In this document: piece by piece, positions 42,276-52,920 of the stretch
How the letters are laid out: each line of letters starts with the position of its first letter
How positions within the stretch are numbered: the stretch's first letter is position 1
Assembly (NCBI GenBank): GCA_013298125.1
Contig: JAAFJP010000016.1
Location: forward strand, 1 to 64,000
Direction: 5' to 3'
Length of the DNA stretch: 64,000 nucleotides
DNA from: Cytophagales bacterium
GTDB taxonomy: Bacteria > Bacteroidota > Bacteroidia > Cytophagales > Spirosomataceae
The notes under the pieces: model-generated
Told to the model about the DNA's origin: nothing
What the model saw: only the letters and a program-made list of their open reading frames with translations
Database searches by the model: none
Made by a program: the position numbers and the translations under genes

Positions 42276-43301
42276 ATGAAAAAATCATTTTTATTTTTAG
42301 GACTATTGTTATTTTCGTTTTCAATATTTTCAAACAATATTAAAGATAACTCAACCCCACTCCTCGCTCCAAACTCAAAACTCCCAACTCATTATTGGGG
42401 TTTCTTTGCTCATCAACGTATCAATCGACTGGCAATTTTTATTCTTCCTCAAGAAATGATGCCTTTTTACAAGACTCATTTACGCTACATCATGGAACAT
42501 TCCACCGCCCCCGACCAAAGGCGTTATGCTGTCAAGGATGAAGCTCCACGACATTATATTGACTTGGATAATTATGGTGATAGTGCTGCCTATAAATTAC
42601 CTATGTTTTGGAAAGAAGCTGTTGAAAAATTGACCGAAGATACTTTAATGAAACATGGTATCGTTCCGTGGCATATTCAGTTTATGAAATTTCAATTAAC
42701 GAAGGCTTTTCAAGAAAAAGATGCTCAACGAATTCTGAGATTATCGGCTGAAATTGGGCATTATGTGGCAGATGCGAATGTGCCTTTGCATACTACTTCT
42801 AACTATAACGGTCAGAAAACCAATCAGATAGGGATTCATGGCTTTTGGGAATCTCGATTGCCTGAGCTGTATTCTGATAATTATGATTTCTTTGTGGGGG
42901 CAGCCGAGTATGAGCGTCACGTAGGTAAACGTTCGTGGGATGCAGTCAGAAATGCTAATTTGGCTTTGGATTCTGTCTTGGTTTTTGAAAGAAATCTCAA
43001 TGCTAATTTTAAAGAAACTAAAAAATATTCTATCGAAGAACGAAACGGGCAGAATATCAAAGTTTATGCAAAAGATTATTCTAAAAAATATCACCAATCG
43101 CTTGGTAATCAAGTAGAAAGGCAAATGAAGCGAGCCGTAAAAATGATTGGGGATTTATGGTTTACGGCTTGGGTGGATGCTGGGCAACCTGATTTGACGG
43201 CACTTTTAACTTTCCAATTGTCTGAACAACAGAAGAAAGAGGAAGAGAATGAACAGAAATCTTGGTTAGAGAAAATATTTAAACCAAGGGATGAGAATTG
43301 A
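42276..43301 (+). CDS. Zinc-dependent phospholipase C / S1-P1 nuclease-like secreted protein
   Basis: 341 residues with a signal peptide (to about Ser19). The family metal ligands are visible: Trp/His near the mature N-terminus (WGFFAHQRINRLAIF), EAPRHYIDLDNY, and IGHYVADANVPLHTTSNYNG followed by HGFWESRLPE. These fit the all-helical zinc phospholipase C/nuclease superfamily (three-metal site). The substrate could be phospholipid or nucleic acid. The C-terminal ~30 residues are Glu/Lys-rich. Convergent with the barrel gene, seven bases apart. Confidence 0.88.
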   Translation: MKKSFLFLGLLLFSFSIFSNNIKDNSTPLLAPNSKLPTHYWGFFAHQRINRLAIFILPQEMMPFYKTHLRYIMEHSTAPDQRRYAVKDEAPRHYIDLDNYGDSAAYKLPMFWKEAVEKLTEDTLMKHGIVPWHIQFMKFQLTKAFQEKDAQRILRLSAEIGHYVADANVPLHTTSNYNGQKTNQIGIHGFWESRLPELYSDNYDFFVGAAEYERHVGKRSWDAVRNANLALDSVLVFERNLNANFKETKKYSIEERNGQNIKVYAKDYSKKYHQSLGNQVERQMKRAVKMIGDLWFTAWVDAGQPDLTALLTFQLSEQQKKEEENEQKSWLEKIFKPRDEN

Positions 43302-43308
43302 AGAATCA

Positions 43309-44004
43309 TTATTTTGCGAAATTATACTTTAACCTAAACGCTAAACCTTGATTTTGTCTCGTACTTTTAAAAGCTGGGTCATAGATTGAATTAGGTGTAT
43401 TAGTTGGATTATAAACATCTTGCCCAGTGTAGGTATATTTTTCTGTTGCAAGATACCCTCTCATGCCTATTTCGAGAGATTTAGTTAGATTAAACCCTAA
43501 TCCGATAAATAAAGGAAATTGGATTCTCTGAGACCCATATTTTTGGTCAAGATATTCGTATTTTTCTTCTCGAATTACAACTTTCGTTGAATTTGTGGTA
43601 GTAGTAGTTTCTTTCCCTGTCAAAATATATACAGGTGCAACCCCGAGTTCGGTATATATCAATTTCCCTAACTTTATCTTAAAAGCAACAGGCATCTGAA
43701 TGGCAGTAAACTTGGTTACTCTCTCTGAGTTATAAGTATAATATTCAAAAAATTTAGAAGCACCTATTTGTTGATAAGTTGGTTCGAGAGACACAGAAAT
43801 CTTTTTACTAAGTTCTTTTTCAATAAAACCACCAAGACTGTACGACGAAACGAATCTATTTTCAGAAGGATAAAGTGAACCGAAAGACGCATCTCCCGAT
43901 GTTCCTCTCAACTCGTAAGATGCTAACACTCCATATCTATATTTATGTTGTGCATTCACAAAATAACAAGATATGAGCATTAAAATTGTAGCTATTATCT
44001 TCAT
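43309..44004 (-). CDS. PorT-like outer membrane beta-barrel protein
   Basis: 231 residues from the ATG at 44002-44004, which gives the signal peptide MKIIATILMLISCYFVNAQ; the longer frame starting at 44109 is rejected because it hides this signal. The mature part alternates amphipathic strands (YRYGVLASYELRGT, YSLGGFIEKELSKKISVSLE, SLEIGMRGYLATEKYTY) and ends in FRLKYNFAK, typical of an eight-stranded PorT/OmpW-like barrel. Function unknown. Not necessarily part of the type IX system. Confidence 0.85.
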   Translation of the reverse strand: MKIIATILMLISCYFVNAQHKYRYGVLASYELRGTSGDASFGSLYPSENRFVSSYSLGGFIEKELSKKISVSLEPTYQQIGASKFFEYYTYNSERVTKFTAIQMPVAFKIKLGKLIYTELGVAPVYILTGKETTTTTNSTKVVIREEKYEYLDQKYGSQRIQFPLFIGLGFNLTKSLEIGMRGYLATEKYTYTGQDVYNPTNTPNSIYDPAFKSTRQNQGLAFRLKYNFAK

Positions 44005-44122
44005 TTTCAGATTTTTAGAATTATTTTTAATAGACACAAATATGGTGTAAATAGTTGGAAAACTCTGAGAATATTCAGTAGATTTATCAATCGTCCGATG
44101 CGGAAGCATCAGGTTACAGTCT

Positions 44123-44130
44123 TATCTTTG
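44123..44130 (+). promoter_or_regulatory. -7 element (TATCTTTG) four bases before the methyltransferase start
   Basis: TATCTTTG then CACC then ATG; predicts a leaderless mRNA. No clear -33 TTG. Confidence 0.6.
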
Positions 44131-44134
44131 CACC

Positions 44135-45310
44135 ATGAAATCACAAATCATTTTAAAAACGGGCAAAGAGAACCCAGTAAAGCGTTTTCACCCTTGGGTA
44201 TTCTCGGGGGCAATTCATAAAATTATTGGTAAACCTACTGACGGAGAAGTTGTGGATGTGTTGGATTCGCAAAAGAATTATCTCGCCACGGGTCATTATC
44301 ACGAAGGAAGTATTGCCGTAAAAATATTTTCATTTCAAGAAACAGAATCAGATGAAAGTTTCTGGAATGATAAAATTCAGAAAGCCTATAATGTACGCCA
44401 AATCATTGATTTTCAAGGCACTAACTGTTTTAGATTAATTCACGGCGAAGGCGATGGTTGCCCTGGACTTATCATTGATTTTTATAATGGAGTCGCCGTT
44501 TTTCAGGCTCATAGTATTGGAATGTATCTTGAAAAAGAAAAAATTTCGGTGGCTTTACAGAAAGTTTTTGGCGATAAATTATTGGCGGTTTACGATAAAT
44601 CTCACGAAACGTTACCTAAACAATTTGCCCAAAATGTTCAGAATAGTTATCTCTACGGACAATGTATAGTGCCGCATGAGGTTTCTGAGAACGGCTACAA
44701 GTTTATGATAAATTGGGAAACGGGTCAAAAAACGGGCTTTTTCCTTGACCAACGTGACAATCGTGCCTTGTTGGCAAAATATTCAAAAGGCAAAAAAGTA
44801 TTAAATTCTTTTTGCTACTCAGGTGGATTTTCGGTATATGCTTTAGGGGCTGAATCTGAATTAGTACATTCAGTTGATGTTTCTCAAAAAGCGATTGATT
44901 TAGTAAACATCAACGTACAAGCCAATGATTTCCAAGGACTTAACCATGAGGCGTATGCAGAAGATGTGATGAAATATCTGAAAGCCAATGACCAATTTTA
45001 TGACCTCATTGTGCTTGACCCACCTGCCTATGCCAAGAACGTAGCCACCCGTCATAATGCAGTACAAGGTTACAAAAGATTGAATGCCGAAGGTTTTAAG
45101 AGATTAGCGAAGGGGGGAATTTTGTTTACCTTCTCATGTTCGCAGGTAGTTGATAGAGAACTATTTTACAATACCGTCGTGGCGGCAGCGTTAGAAGCTG
45201 GCAGACAAGCCAAAGTATTACATCACCTCACCCAACCAGCTGACCATCCAGTGAATTTCTTTCATCCAGAAGGGAGTTATTTGAAGGGTTTGGTGCTTTA
45301 TGTGGAGTAA
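44135..45310 (+). CDS. RlmI-like class I SAM-dependent 23S rRNA methyltransferase
   Basis: 391 residues: an N-terminal PUA-type domain (about 1-75, FHPWVFSGAIHKI), a central EEHD-like region (LIHGEGDGCPGLIIDFYNGV) and a C-terminal Rossmann methyltransferase domain with VLNSFCYSGGFSVYAL (SAM site) and LDPPAYAK (catalytic loop). RlmI methylates C1962 of 23S rRNA in E. coli; the same target is plausible. The gene is convergent with sprA and shares a bidirectional terminator. Confidence 0.93.
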   Translation: MKSQIILKTGKENPVKRFHPWVFSGAIHKIIGKPTDGEVVDVLDSQKNYLATGHYHEGSIAVKIFSFQETESDESFWNDKIQKAYNVRQIIDFQGTNCFRLIHGEGDGCPGLIIDFYNGVAVFQAHSIGMYLEKEKISVALQKVFGDKLLAVYDKSHETLPKQFAQNVQNSYLYGQCIVPHEVSENGYKFMINWETGQKTGFFLDQRDNRALLAKYSKGKKVLNSFCYSGGFSVYALGAESELVHSVDVSQKAIDLVNINVQANDFQGLNHEAYAEDVMKYLKANDQFYDLIVLDPPAYAKNVATRHNAVQGYKRLNAEGFKRLAKGGILFTFSCSQVVDRELFYNTVVAAALEAGRQAKVLHHLTQPADHPVNFFHPEGSYLKGLVLYVE

Positions 45311-45371
45311 GCCAGGAGAAAGTAGGAAGGGAGAAAGGGAAAATGGGAAAAAGGGATATAAGTCAATTCAA

Positions 45372-45415
45372 AAAAAGCGGGAGGTGTACCATAAAAAGTA
45401 TGCCTCCCGCTTTTT
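45372..45415. terminator. Bidirectional terminator between the RlmI-like gene and sprA
   Basis: AAAAAGCGGGAGG (45372-45384) pairs with CCTCCCGCTTTTT (45403-45415); both strands have T runs after the stem, and the sprA stop codon is 12 bases away. Confidence 0.93.
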
Positions 45416-45426
45416 ATTCTTTCAGT

Positions 45427-48400
45427 TTACTCCGATAAACTGAATCGAACTTGAAATCCTGCTTGGTCAGTTGAACGATAGAACTGATTTGAGACGTAGG
45501 GATTATTGAAATTTCTATCGTAATAAGCCGTTATACTTAGTTTTTTATTAACATTATAACTCGCCTGTGGTCTTAACTGAAATTGAACCCCACCTTGTTC
45601 AGGCGTAGTCAGTGCGTCAATATTTCTTACGATAGTTCTTTGGTCACGGATGGTAAGGCGTGATTCAAATTTAAAATCATTTGGCAATCTTACTCGCTTC
45701 CCTCCTACTTTGAATGGTATCAACATATTGGCTTTTGTGAAACCTAACCCTATCGTAAAATCTTTATTACTTAATTCACGAACAATATTGCTGTTGAAGT
45801 TTAGAATTATTGTTCTTTCTTGTCCGTAACTCAAATTAAAGGTGACCTTACTTTTTGTCGTTGCATTTATTCCAATTAATGGCGAAAACTTTTCAATAAA
45901 AGACATCGTTGATAATTGCAAAATCGGAGCTAAATCTTCATCTTCAAGGTTTTTCTGGAATGTTTGTCCTGGGATTTTTGGATCGATATTATAATTTGGA
46001 TCAACTGTTCTACGAATAATTTGCTCCTTGCTTAGTAAAGAAGGGTAATAGTCTGTTCTGTCCATGCTTAATAAATAAATGTAGGCATTGGATTGGTCAA
46101 TAGTATTATAAATTGAACCATAACCCAAAGACGAAGTAAACTCTCCAACACTATAAATTGAAGAATAAGCGTGTTGGATAGAAATATTAGAGAACTTACG
46201 TTTAAACCATCCTACATTTGCCAAACCATTATAATCCACTCGCCAATTGGGAAGAGGAATATTAACAAAAGGAGAGAAACTCACCTTTTCAGGAGAGATT
46301 CCACTATATGCTGCAAAGAAGGCTGGAATCAAAACATCTTGGGAATTTAAGTTATATTTTCCAGTAACTTCTCCACTTTTCTGATCATTTAGCCTTCTCA
46401 AAATATCTTTTCGATAATTTCTAAAACGATTAAACAATTCAGAGTTTTCGTCAGGCGAATTACTATCAAAAGCTGTTAAAAATGACAGGAACGTCATACT
46501 GTAATTTCCCGAACGTACTGGGCTGAAATTAAAATACCCTGTATGCAAGGAGTCTTGTCGATAGTTTTCTCGATAATTATCCGTTCTATTCCATTTACCT
46601 TCTAATTGAATTTTGAAATCCCTAAACGGCTCAATGGCAGTTCGATAAGTCAAACTCTGCGTTCTCATTTGTAAAAATGGCGTATTCAAAATACTACTTT
46701 GAGTCAGCCACCCCTTTTCGGCAGCTCTAAAACGAATATTAGGGTCTTGGCTTCCCGTAATAAATCCAATACCAGGAGCTGAGGTGGCACTATTCAACCC
46801 TAATAATCCAGGATTTTGTAAAAAACCTGGTAGTGTGGTAGATTCGTCGATGGTATAATTTACTTGAATACCTCTAATCGCCATCAATAAACGAGTAACA
46901 CTCCGCATAAAATTGGGCTGAGGTTTGATAATATCCTCATCATCCCCAGGGTTTCGGGCTATATTTTTACGTTCAACTCTTGGCTGATTTGCTAAACGTA
47001 AGGCACGTATGCGGTTGTATAATGCCACAAAGTCTATTTTTCCATTGATGCTCCTATTGCGAGTATTTTTAATAACATCTCCAAACAAATATCCCTCTGA
47101 CGTATGCCCAACTGGATTTTTACCTTTCAAAGTATCTCCATCTCTAATTCCCAAAGAATTAGCTACATAAGTATAACCAAATTTATGACTATAATCCGCT
47201 GACATCCAGTCGGTTAAAGGTGATTTATTCAAAGGCAAACGCCAAATTGCATTTACTTGTTGGTCAAAACCTCTGGTACGTCCGAATCGTCTTAGATTAT
47301 TAATAACAAACTCACGATTAGCTGGGGACTCTATCCCATTTTGCCAAGTTGGTTCATCAATAATGGCATTAGCCGTAGAAGTATATCCAACGACTACACT
47401 TTTGGTCAAATTCCAGTTTAAATTATAGGCACGATTAAATGTCCATAATTTTTCAAACAAGGCATTTGATGGGTCTGACACTAATTTTGGTGTTCCAATA
47501 CCATTTCTTTGCTGGTCTTGTGGCAGTGCATTTTTCAAAACAGTTCTCACAAAACTTCTGTCCATATCAGCTCTCAACGTAACTGAATTAGGCAGTGGAG
47601 TAAAATTGAAATCCTTTATCCACCGCATGAGTGGGTGATTGGACTTGATTTTTTTGAAAGGCTCTATGGGTTTAGGATTGCCCGTAAAAGTATAGGTCAA
47701 ACCACCCTTGTGAACGGTTTGGTCGTAATCCATCAAAGGATTATTTCTTGTCAATTCAGAATAAGCGTATGTAGCTGTGAAATTCTCAATATCCCAAGCG
47801 TGAGAAGTTGTATTTTGTCCCGTTTTTACTTTACGAACGTTGGTTAAGTTTATACCTTTTCTTTCTGTATTATCCCCTGAGCTATTACGGTAATTTTCAC
47901 GCTCGTCTGCATCTTGAATATTGGCTAATGAGCTATCCAAAGGTACATCTGGGTCGAGGGGGTTAAATCTTGGGGTTACACTTTTCTTATCATACGTCAC
48001 ATAGAGAGGGATTTTTACACCCCATTTCTCTGGCAAAAGTTTATCTACGTTGATATTGGCAGCAATTCCATATTCCAATGTATTCTCTCTGGCTCGTTCC
48101 GAAATCTTTGACTGCACTCCACCAAATCCATAATTTTTGAATGAACCATTTACCGTAATATTAGCAAAATCCGCCAGTTTCAAATTCAATTTACCAATGG
48201 CAGCTTGTCCAGAAGTTTGTTCAAAACCCGAAGCACGAAGTTCATTTACCCAAATACAAAATGACTTAGATTGTCCATCCGCAGAAAGCGGATTTCTGAC
48301 ACCAATCATTGTTGTCAAAATAGCACTCAAATCTGGACGACCTACCACTGAAATCGTGTAAAATTTTATCACTTTTCCGGTCTCATCTTTTATTTCATAA

Positions 48401-51400
48401 CGCTTACTAAATGCTTTTGTAAGTTCTCCTCCACTACCTGGTTTATCTCTTTGTAGTTTAACACTTCTCAAAAAATCAAGAGGAACATCAATTTCGTTTG
48501 TAGTTCTCCAAACATTTTCTGGAATTTTCTCAGTATATTCTGTTTTCTCTAAACCTTGAGTTTCGATTTCGTAATAATTATCTGTCAAGTCTGACCCAAA
48601 ACGTAAAAATGCTTTTACTTTTCCATTAATCTCAGTGGCAGTCTCAGTACTATTCATACTGATAAACATTCTGATATTTTTGTAATTGATAAAATCATAA
48701 AGTGTATTTTTAAAAGCCGCCCTTCCATCACCGTCACGTAGGTTTTCTACGCATAAACTCATAGATTGCTCATTGAGAGGTTGATTACTAATCGTAGTAA
48801 CATCTACATCACGCTCAAATCCAGGAGGCACTACGTACGCAACAGATTGACTACCTTGTTTATTATTTCCTCCTTCAACAGAACCATTTTCTTCAATATT
48901 TACGGCTGAAATTTTGAATTTAGCATCGTAAGTTTCTGGAACAGTCTCCAAACCTCTTGGAGTTAAATCCCCAGTAAATTTACGATACTGAAAACCCGCC
49001 AATTGAAATGAAGCAAAACGACACACCACAGGAGCATCCCATTCTGTCAAAATTGTTCGGATAAAACGAATATTTTTTAAGCCATTGATTCCACCAACGG
49101 TTTTGGTTGGCGACCTCAGTGGAATTCTGAATAAAAACCATTCTACGCCATTCTCATCAATTTTATCTACAATATAATTTTGCCCCACAACCATTTTCTC
49201 CTTTTTAACATCTATTTCATATTGATAATAGGCTTCTATGTCATTGACGGTATTATCTTGATTCAAATCTTCACGGTCTGGTTGTTGGCTATTGGCTTCG
49301 GTGAAACCAGAATTTGTATTGGCTGTGGCAGAATTTGTGGTGGGTGAGTTATTCTCTAAGCCCATATACTCCTTGTATCTTTGAACAAGACTTGAAGTAG
49401 TGTTATATTTTGCACTCAAATAATGCTGGAAATCATCGCCAGCGGGATCATCTTCAAAAGGTGTAAAGGCTCCTGGGTCTGTTACAACTTTTCTAATGTC
49501 TGTCAAATATTTACCAAAAAAACTTTGCTCGTTGAAAGTCTCATTATTCAAGGACGTTTTGTTCGGCATTCCATCTAATCCTACGTCTTGTGCAGATCTG
49601 TTTTCATTTCCTCCGCCTGTTGAAAAAGCATTCGTCACAAATTGTTGAGTTGGAGCTATTCCCCAATCAGTTCTTTCAACATTTATACCCACTTTTTTCT
49701 CACCCGCTGGAATACCATTTTCAAAATTTGAGAAGGCATCAGGAATAAAATCCTCAGAAATATCCCCAAGGTTAAAAATCAATTTACCACCTGTTTGATT
49801 TCTTCTATCACTATTAATTCTATCTTGTCGGATATTTCCTGTGGCTCTCACTACCCCACCTTCACCTCCAACTAAAGGATTCATCATCCAAAACTCCAAT
49901 GTTTCAATATTAGCATTATCAAAATCAGTGTCCGAAGTTATGGCACGAGTAATTGCTCCAAAATTTTGGTTTGGATTTTTGAGAGTACCATTGCTATTCA
50001 AATCTGTAGTAAAATTGTAAATTCCTCTTTCGGAAGGGAAATAAGAAATATCTAATATTCCAAGAGGTAAACCTGTAATATTATTTGCATTTCGTCTATT
50101 GGGGAAAAGGCTTTCTAAGTTTGTATTGCGTTCGTAAGCATAAGCTCTTGACTCATCGGCATTTACCCCTGGCACGTTCAAATTTCCGCCCTGAGTACCG
50201 TATAAACTAAAATCGGCAACATAAGCTGAGATTTTAGCCCTTTTAAAATTTCGTTCTAAACCTTGTGACGTAGCTCCTTTTAAAAAATCTTGTGGTGTAG
50301 CCCCAGGTCGCCAAGCAGTAGCCTGATTGTTTAGGCTAAAAATACTTCTGGCGGCTTCAAAATCATCAATGAACGCATTTCCTCTTACATCACTATTTAC
50401 GGCGGGAATCAGTTGGGCATATTCTCCACTAAAATCAAAGGCAGAGGTTTCTTTTGTAGAAATTAAAGGAAGTGCATCTATCATACGAGTCAAGAAGTTT
50501 GACTTTTGTTGAATGGCAGCTTCAAAACCAAAAATAGTATTATTTACTGGTTCGTTACCCATCTGTACACGAGTCAAAAAACCTGGTGGACTTTCGCCCA
50601 TGTGCTGAATTGTACCTCCCAAATGAAGATTTTGCCCAACGGTATAGTCCACGTGAGCTCCTAACATAGTACGAATCTGATTATTAAACAAATCAGGTTT
50701 CTCGTAACAAATCCTAATTTCACGCCCTGAATTAGACACTCCCGAACTCAAAATCCGAACTCTACCAGACTGAGGCTCAACGATATAGTCTGTTCCTGCG
50801 GATAGAGCAACGCCACCAGCGGTTACTTGCACTGATTTAGCATCCACACCAAAAGGCAATGAAACATCGCCCCCAACACCCGATTGGAAAGTACCTTTCA
50901 AGAAGAATTTATCCTTACCCGTCAATTGTACCGCCTCCGCTTGGGTCGTTGAATACAGTTTATCAAAAACATACTTATCAATCAAACCAATCTCTTCTGG
51001 ATTAAATTGAGCTCTCAACGATTTTCCAAAAGGTTCAAGTACAGGGAAAATAATCTTACCATTTTTACTATCCACAGTTATGCCTTCAACGAAGTCAAAA
51101 TTACCATCTACCTGTGGGTCATTGTTTTGATTAAGTCTATCAAGCCCCATGACTCTCAAAAGAGGGGTTTCTTTTAGTTTCTTATCATTATTAACAATCT
51201 TTTCACCTTCTTGTAAGTTCGGATTATCAACGCCCGTTTGGTCATCCTTATAAATTACTCTAAACTGAAACCCTTGTCGAGTTAGTTGTTGAGCATTTAA
51301 GGTATAAATATTCTTCATCATCAAATTCCACATCGGATGGTCAAGATTATTCCGAATGGTTGATGATTTAAGCATTTTCAGAAACAATACTTTATTATCC

Positions 51401-52920
51401 GATAGATTTTGATAATCTTCTGTCAATTCACCCACTTGGTGGCGTTGTCCATCTTTGGTATATTCATAAGAAACCGCTAAAACTTCATCATTACGTAATG
51501 GAGTAATTAATGAGATGTAACCTAATTCCGGATGATAACGAAATTCTCTTTCCGTCAATCTTTTTGCTCCACGCAATAAGTCAAAGTCTGTTCCTTTTCG
51601 TAAGTTATAAGCACCAGATTCTAATCGTATAGCTGATTCATTTGCTCTTCGCAAATTAGTTGAATCTCTCCGCAATTTATTATACAAATCATTGTTGAGA
51701 TTATCCACTGGGCTTTTGGCGTTCTTTCCAACGGTAGCTTTAACTCCCGATGTATTAAACGGAGCACCTTCTCCCAAGTCAGAAAAACCCACTAAATTTC
51801 TGAGAGTCTCAGTGCTTTGCGTACGATTGGTTACATATACTTCTATACGTGTAATCGTCACGCCCGAGGTAATCATTGGAAGAGCTTTTAATGATTTCTC
51901 GTAGTTATCTCTAAAATATTGAGAAAGGAAAAAGTGACGGTTTTCATCGTATTGGCTACTTTTTATTTCAAAACCCTTACCCTGTGAGCCTCCTCTGAGT
52001 GTTATACAGTCTTGTTTTGAGCGTTGTTGGGCTATAACCGTCGTAACGTCTAAATTCCCAAAACGCATGAGTGTTTTGAGACCAAAGAGATTCTGAACAC
52101 CTGGTATTAGTTGGCTATTGAGTTGCCAAGAGGTATTGCCGACTTCTACATTCTGTAAAATATCTTCTTCATTGGTTCTCCAATTAAGTTTTAGTTGATT
52201 TTGAAAATTAAAACTTGCTTTTGTATCAAAATTGGTATTCAGATTAAGTTTATCGCCAATTTTTCCTTGAAAGTTGATTTGTGCTTGTTGGTTAAAAAGA
52301 AGATTTCCAATAAAACGTTGTTCAACTGGAAGTGCTGGATTATCAATGAATTGCCCAATGTAACCGATGTCCAAAAGAATATTACCATTAGGTTTAAAAT
52401 CGAATTTTGAACCTCCAAAAATACGGTCAATAGCAGGGGGAAGTTCTATTTTAGGTAATAATCGTTTTCCTTGGGTATCATCGGCACCATCCTGAGAAGA
52501 AGCAAATTTCTTCCAATAATCTTTCATAAATCGGTCTTCTTGACGATTGTTGAAATCTTGGATTGAAATCCTATCCGAAGGTCTGTAATTATCATTACCA
52601 GAAACACCTTTTATTTTTTCATAAACCGAAATCTTGCCCGCAGAATCTAATTTAAACTCTGTGTTGATGTCTTTGGGGTCTTTCAGAATGAAAGGGGATA
52701 AAGGAGTTTTTTCAGCAAATTTATTGGCATATCTATCCTTAATTTTAAATTTAGGACGACGACCAGATTTTTTTACTGTATCTATTTTGGAAGAAAATAA
52801 GGAATTTGAGGGTACATTATATCTGAATACAACATCACGCAATGGCTTTACCCAAGCAAGTGATGCAAAAACTGAAAAAACGAGAAATCCAGAAATTATG
52901 TAAAACTTTTTATGTTGCAC
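45427..52920 (-). CDS. sprA: Type IX secretion outer-membrane translocon SprA
   Basis: 2497 residues, the typical size of SprA (Sov in Porphyromonas). An N-terminal signal segment (about 8-24, FYIISGFLVFSVFASLAWV) is followed by a basic, disordered stretch, then many beta strands and long loops; repeated N-terminal-type units (SGVTITRIEVYVTNRT, then later LRNDEVLAVSYEYT) fit the known repeats of SprA. It forms the 36-strand pore through which type IX substrates and gliding adhesins leave the cell. Start is a GTG. ruvA lies upstream on the same strand, a neighbourhood I recall from other Bacteroidota. The DUF5103 plug homologue is encoded at 19-20 kb. Confidence 0.96.
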   Translation of the reverse strand: MQHKKFYIISGFLVFSVFASLAWVKPLRDVVFRYNVPSNSLFSSKIDTVKKSGRRPKFKIKDRYANKFAEKTPLSPFILKDPKDINTEFKLDSAGKISVYEKIKGVSGNDNYRPSDRISIQDFNNRQEDRFMKDYWKKFASSQDGADDTQGKRLLPKIELPPAIDRIFGGSKFDFKPNGNILLDIGYIGQFIDNPALPVEQRFIGNLLFNQQAQINFQGKIGDKLNLNTNFDTKASFNFQNQLKLNWRTNEEDILQNVEVGNTSWQLNSQLIPGVQNLFGLKTLMRFGNLDVTTVIAQQRSKQDCITLRGGSQGKGFEIKSSQYDENRHFFLSQYFRDNYEKSLKALPMITSGVTITRIEVYVTNRTQSTETLRNLVGFSDLGEGAPFNTSGVKATVGKNAKSPVDNLNNDLYNKLRRDSTNLRRANESAIRLESGAYNLRKGTDFDLLRGAKRLTEREFRYHPELGYISLITPLRNDEVLAVSYEYTKDGQRHQVGELTEDYQNLSDNKVLFLKMLKSSTIRNNLDHPMWNLMMKNIYTLNAQQLTRQGFQFRVIYKDDQTGVDNPNLQEGEKIVNNDKKLKETPLLRVMGLDRLNQNNDPQVDGNFDFVEGITVDSKNGKIIFPVLEPFGKSLRAQFNPEEIGLIDKYVFDKLYSTTQAEAVQLTGKDKFFLKGTFQSGVGGDVSLPFGVDAKSVQVTAGGVALSAGTDYIVEPQSGRVRILSSGVSNSGREIRICYEKPDLFNNQIRTMLGAHVDYTVGQNLHLGGTIQHMGESPPGFLTRVQMGNEPVNNTIFGFEAAIQQKSNFLTRMIDALPLISTKETSAFDFSGEYAQLIPAVNSDVRGNAFIDDFEAARSIFSLNNQATAWRPGATPQDFLKGATSQGLERNFKRAKISAYVADFSLYGTQGGNLNVPGVNADESRAYAYERNTNLESLFPNRRNANNITGLPLGILDISYFPSERGIYNFTTDLNSNGTLKNPNQNFGAITRAITSDTDFDNANIETLEFWMMNPLVGGEGGVVRATGNIRQDRINSDRRNQTGGKLIFNLGDISEDFIPDAFSNFENGIPAGEKKVGINVERTDWGIAPTQQFVTNAFSTGGGNENRSAQDVGLDGMPNKTSLNNETFNEQSFFGKYLTDIRKVVTDPGAFTPFEDDPAGDDFQHYLSAKYNTTSSLVQRYKEYMGLENNSPTTNSATANTNSGFTEANSQQPDREDLNQDNTVNDIEAYYQYEIDVKKEKMVVGQNYIVDKIDENGVEWFLFRIPLRSPTKTVGGINGLKNIRFIRTILTEWDAPVVCRFASFQLAGFQYRKFTGDLTPRGLETVPETYDAKFKISAVNIEENGSVEGGNNKQGSQSVAYVVPPGFERDVDVTTISNQPLNEQSMSLCVENLRDGDGRAAFKNTLYDFINYKNIRMFISMNSTETATEINGKVKAFLRFGSDLTDNYYEIETQGLEKTEYTEKIPENVWRTTNEIDVPLDFLRSVKLQRDKPGSGGELTKAFSKRYEIKDETGKVIKFYTISVVGRPDLSAILTTMIGVRNPLSADGQSKSFCIWVNELRASGFEQTSGQAAIGKLNLKLADFANITVNGSFKNYGFGGVQSKISERARENTLEYGIAANINVDKLLPEKWGVKIPLYVTYDKKSVTPRFNPLDPDVPLDSSLANIQDADERENYRNSSGDNTERKGINLTNVRKVKTGQNTTSHAWDIENFTATYAYSELTRNNPLMDYDQTVHKGGLTYTFTGNPKPIEPFKKIKSNHPLMRWIKDFNFTPLPNSVTLRADMDRSFVRTVLKNALPQDQQRNGIGTPKLVSDPSNALFEKLWTFNRAYNLNWNLTKSVVVGYTSTANAIIDEPTWQNGIESPANREFVINNLRRFGRTRGFDQQVNAIWRLPLNKSPLTDWMSADYSHKFGYTYVANSLGIRDGDTLKGKNPVGHTSEGYLFGDVIKNTRNRSINGKIDFVALYNRIRALRLANQPRVERKNIARNPGDDEDIIKPQPNFMRSVTRLLMAIRGIQVNYTIDESTTLPGFLQNPGLLGLNSATSAPGIGFITGSQDPNIRFRAAEKGWLTQSSILNTPFLQMRTQSLTYRTAIEPFRDFKIQLEGKWNRTDNYRENYRQDSLHTGYFNFSPVRSGNYSMTFLSFLTAFDSNSPDENSELFNRFRNYRKDILRRLNDQKSGEVTGKYNLNSQDVLIPAFFAAYSGISPEKVSFSPFVNIPLPNWRVDYNGLANVGWFKRKFSNISIQHAYSSIYSVGEFTSSLGYGSIYNTIDQSNAYIYLLSMDRTDYYPSLLSKEQIIRRTVDPNYNIDPKIPGQTFQKNLEDEDLAPILQLSTMSFIEKFSPLIGINATTKSKVTFNLSYGQERTIILNFNSNIVRELSNKDFTIGLGFTKANMLIPFKVGGKRVRLPNDFKFESRLTIRDQRTIVRNIDALTTPEQGGVQFQLRPQASYNVNKKLSITAYYDRNFNNPYVSNQFYRSTDQAGFQVRFSLSE

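Noticed and set aside
44005-44109. A longer start for the PorT-like barrel protein
   Set aside because: It would bury a clear signal peptide (MKIIATILMLISCYFVNAQ) behind 35 polar residues.
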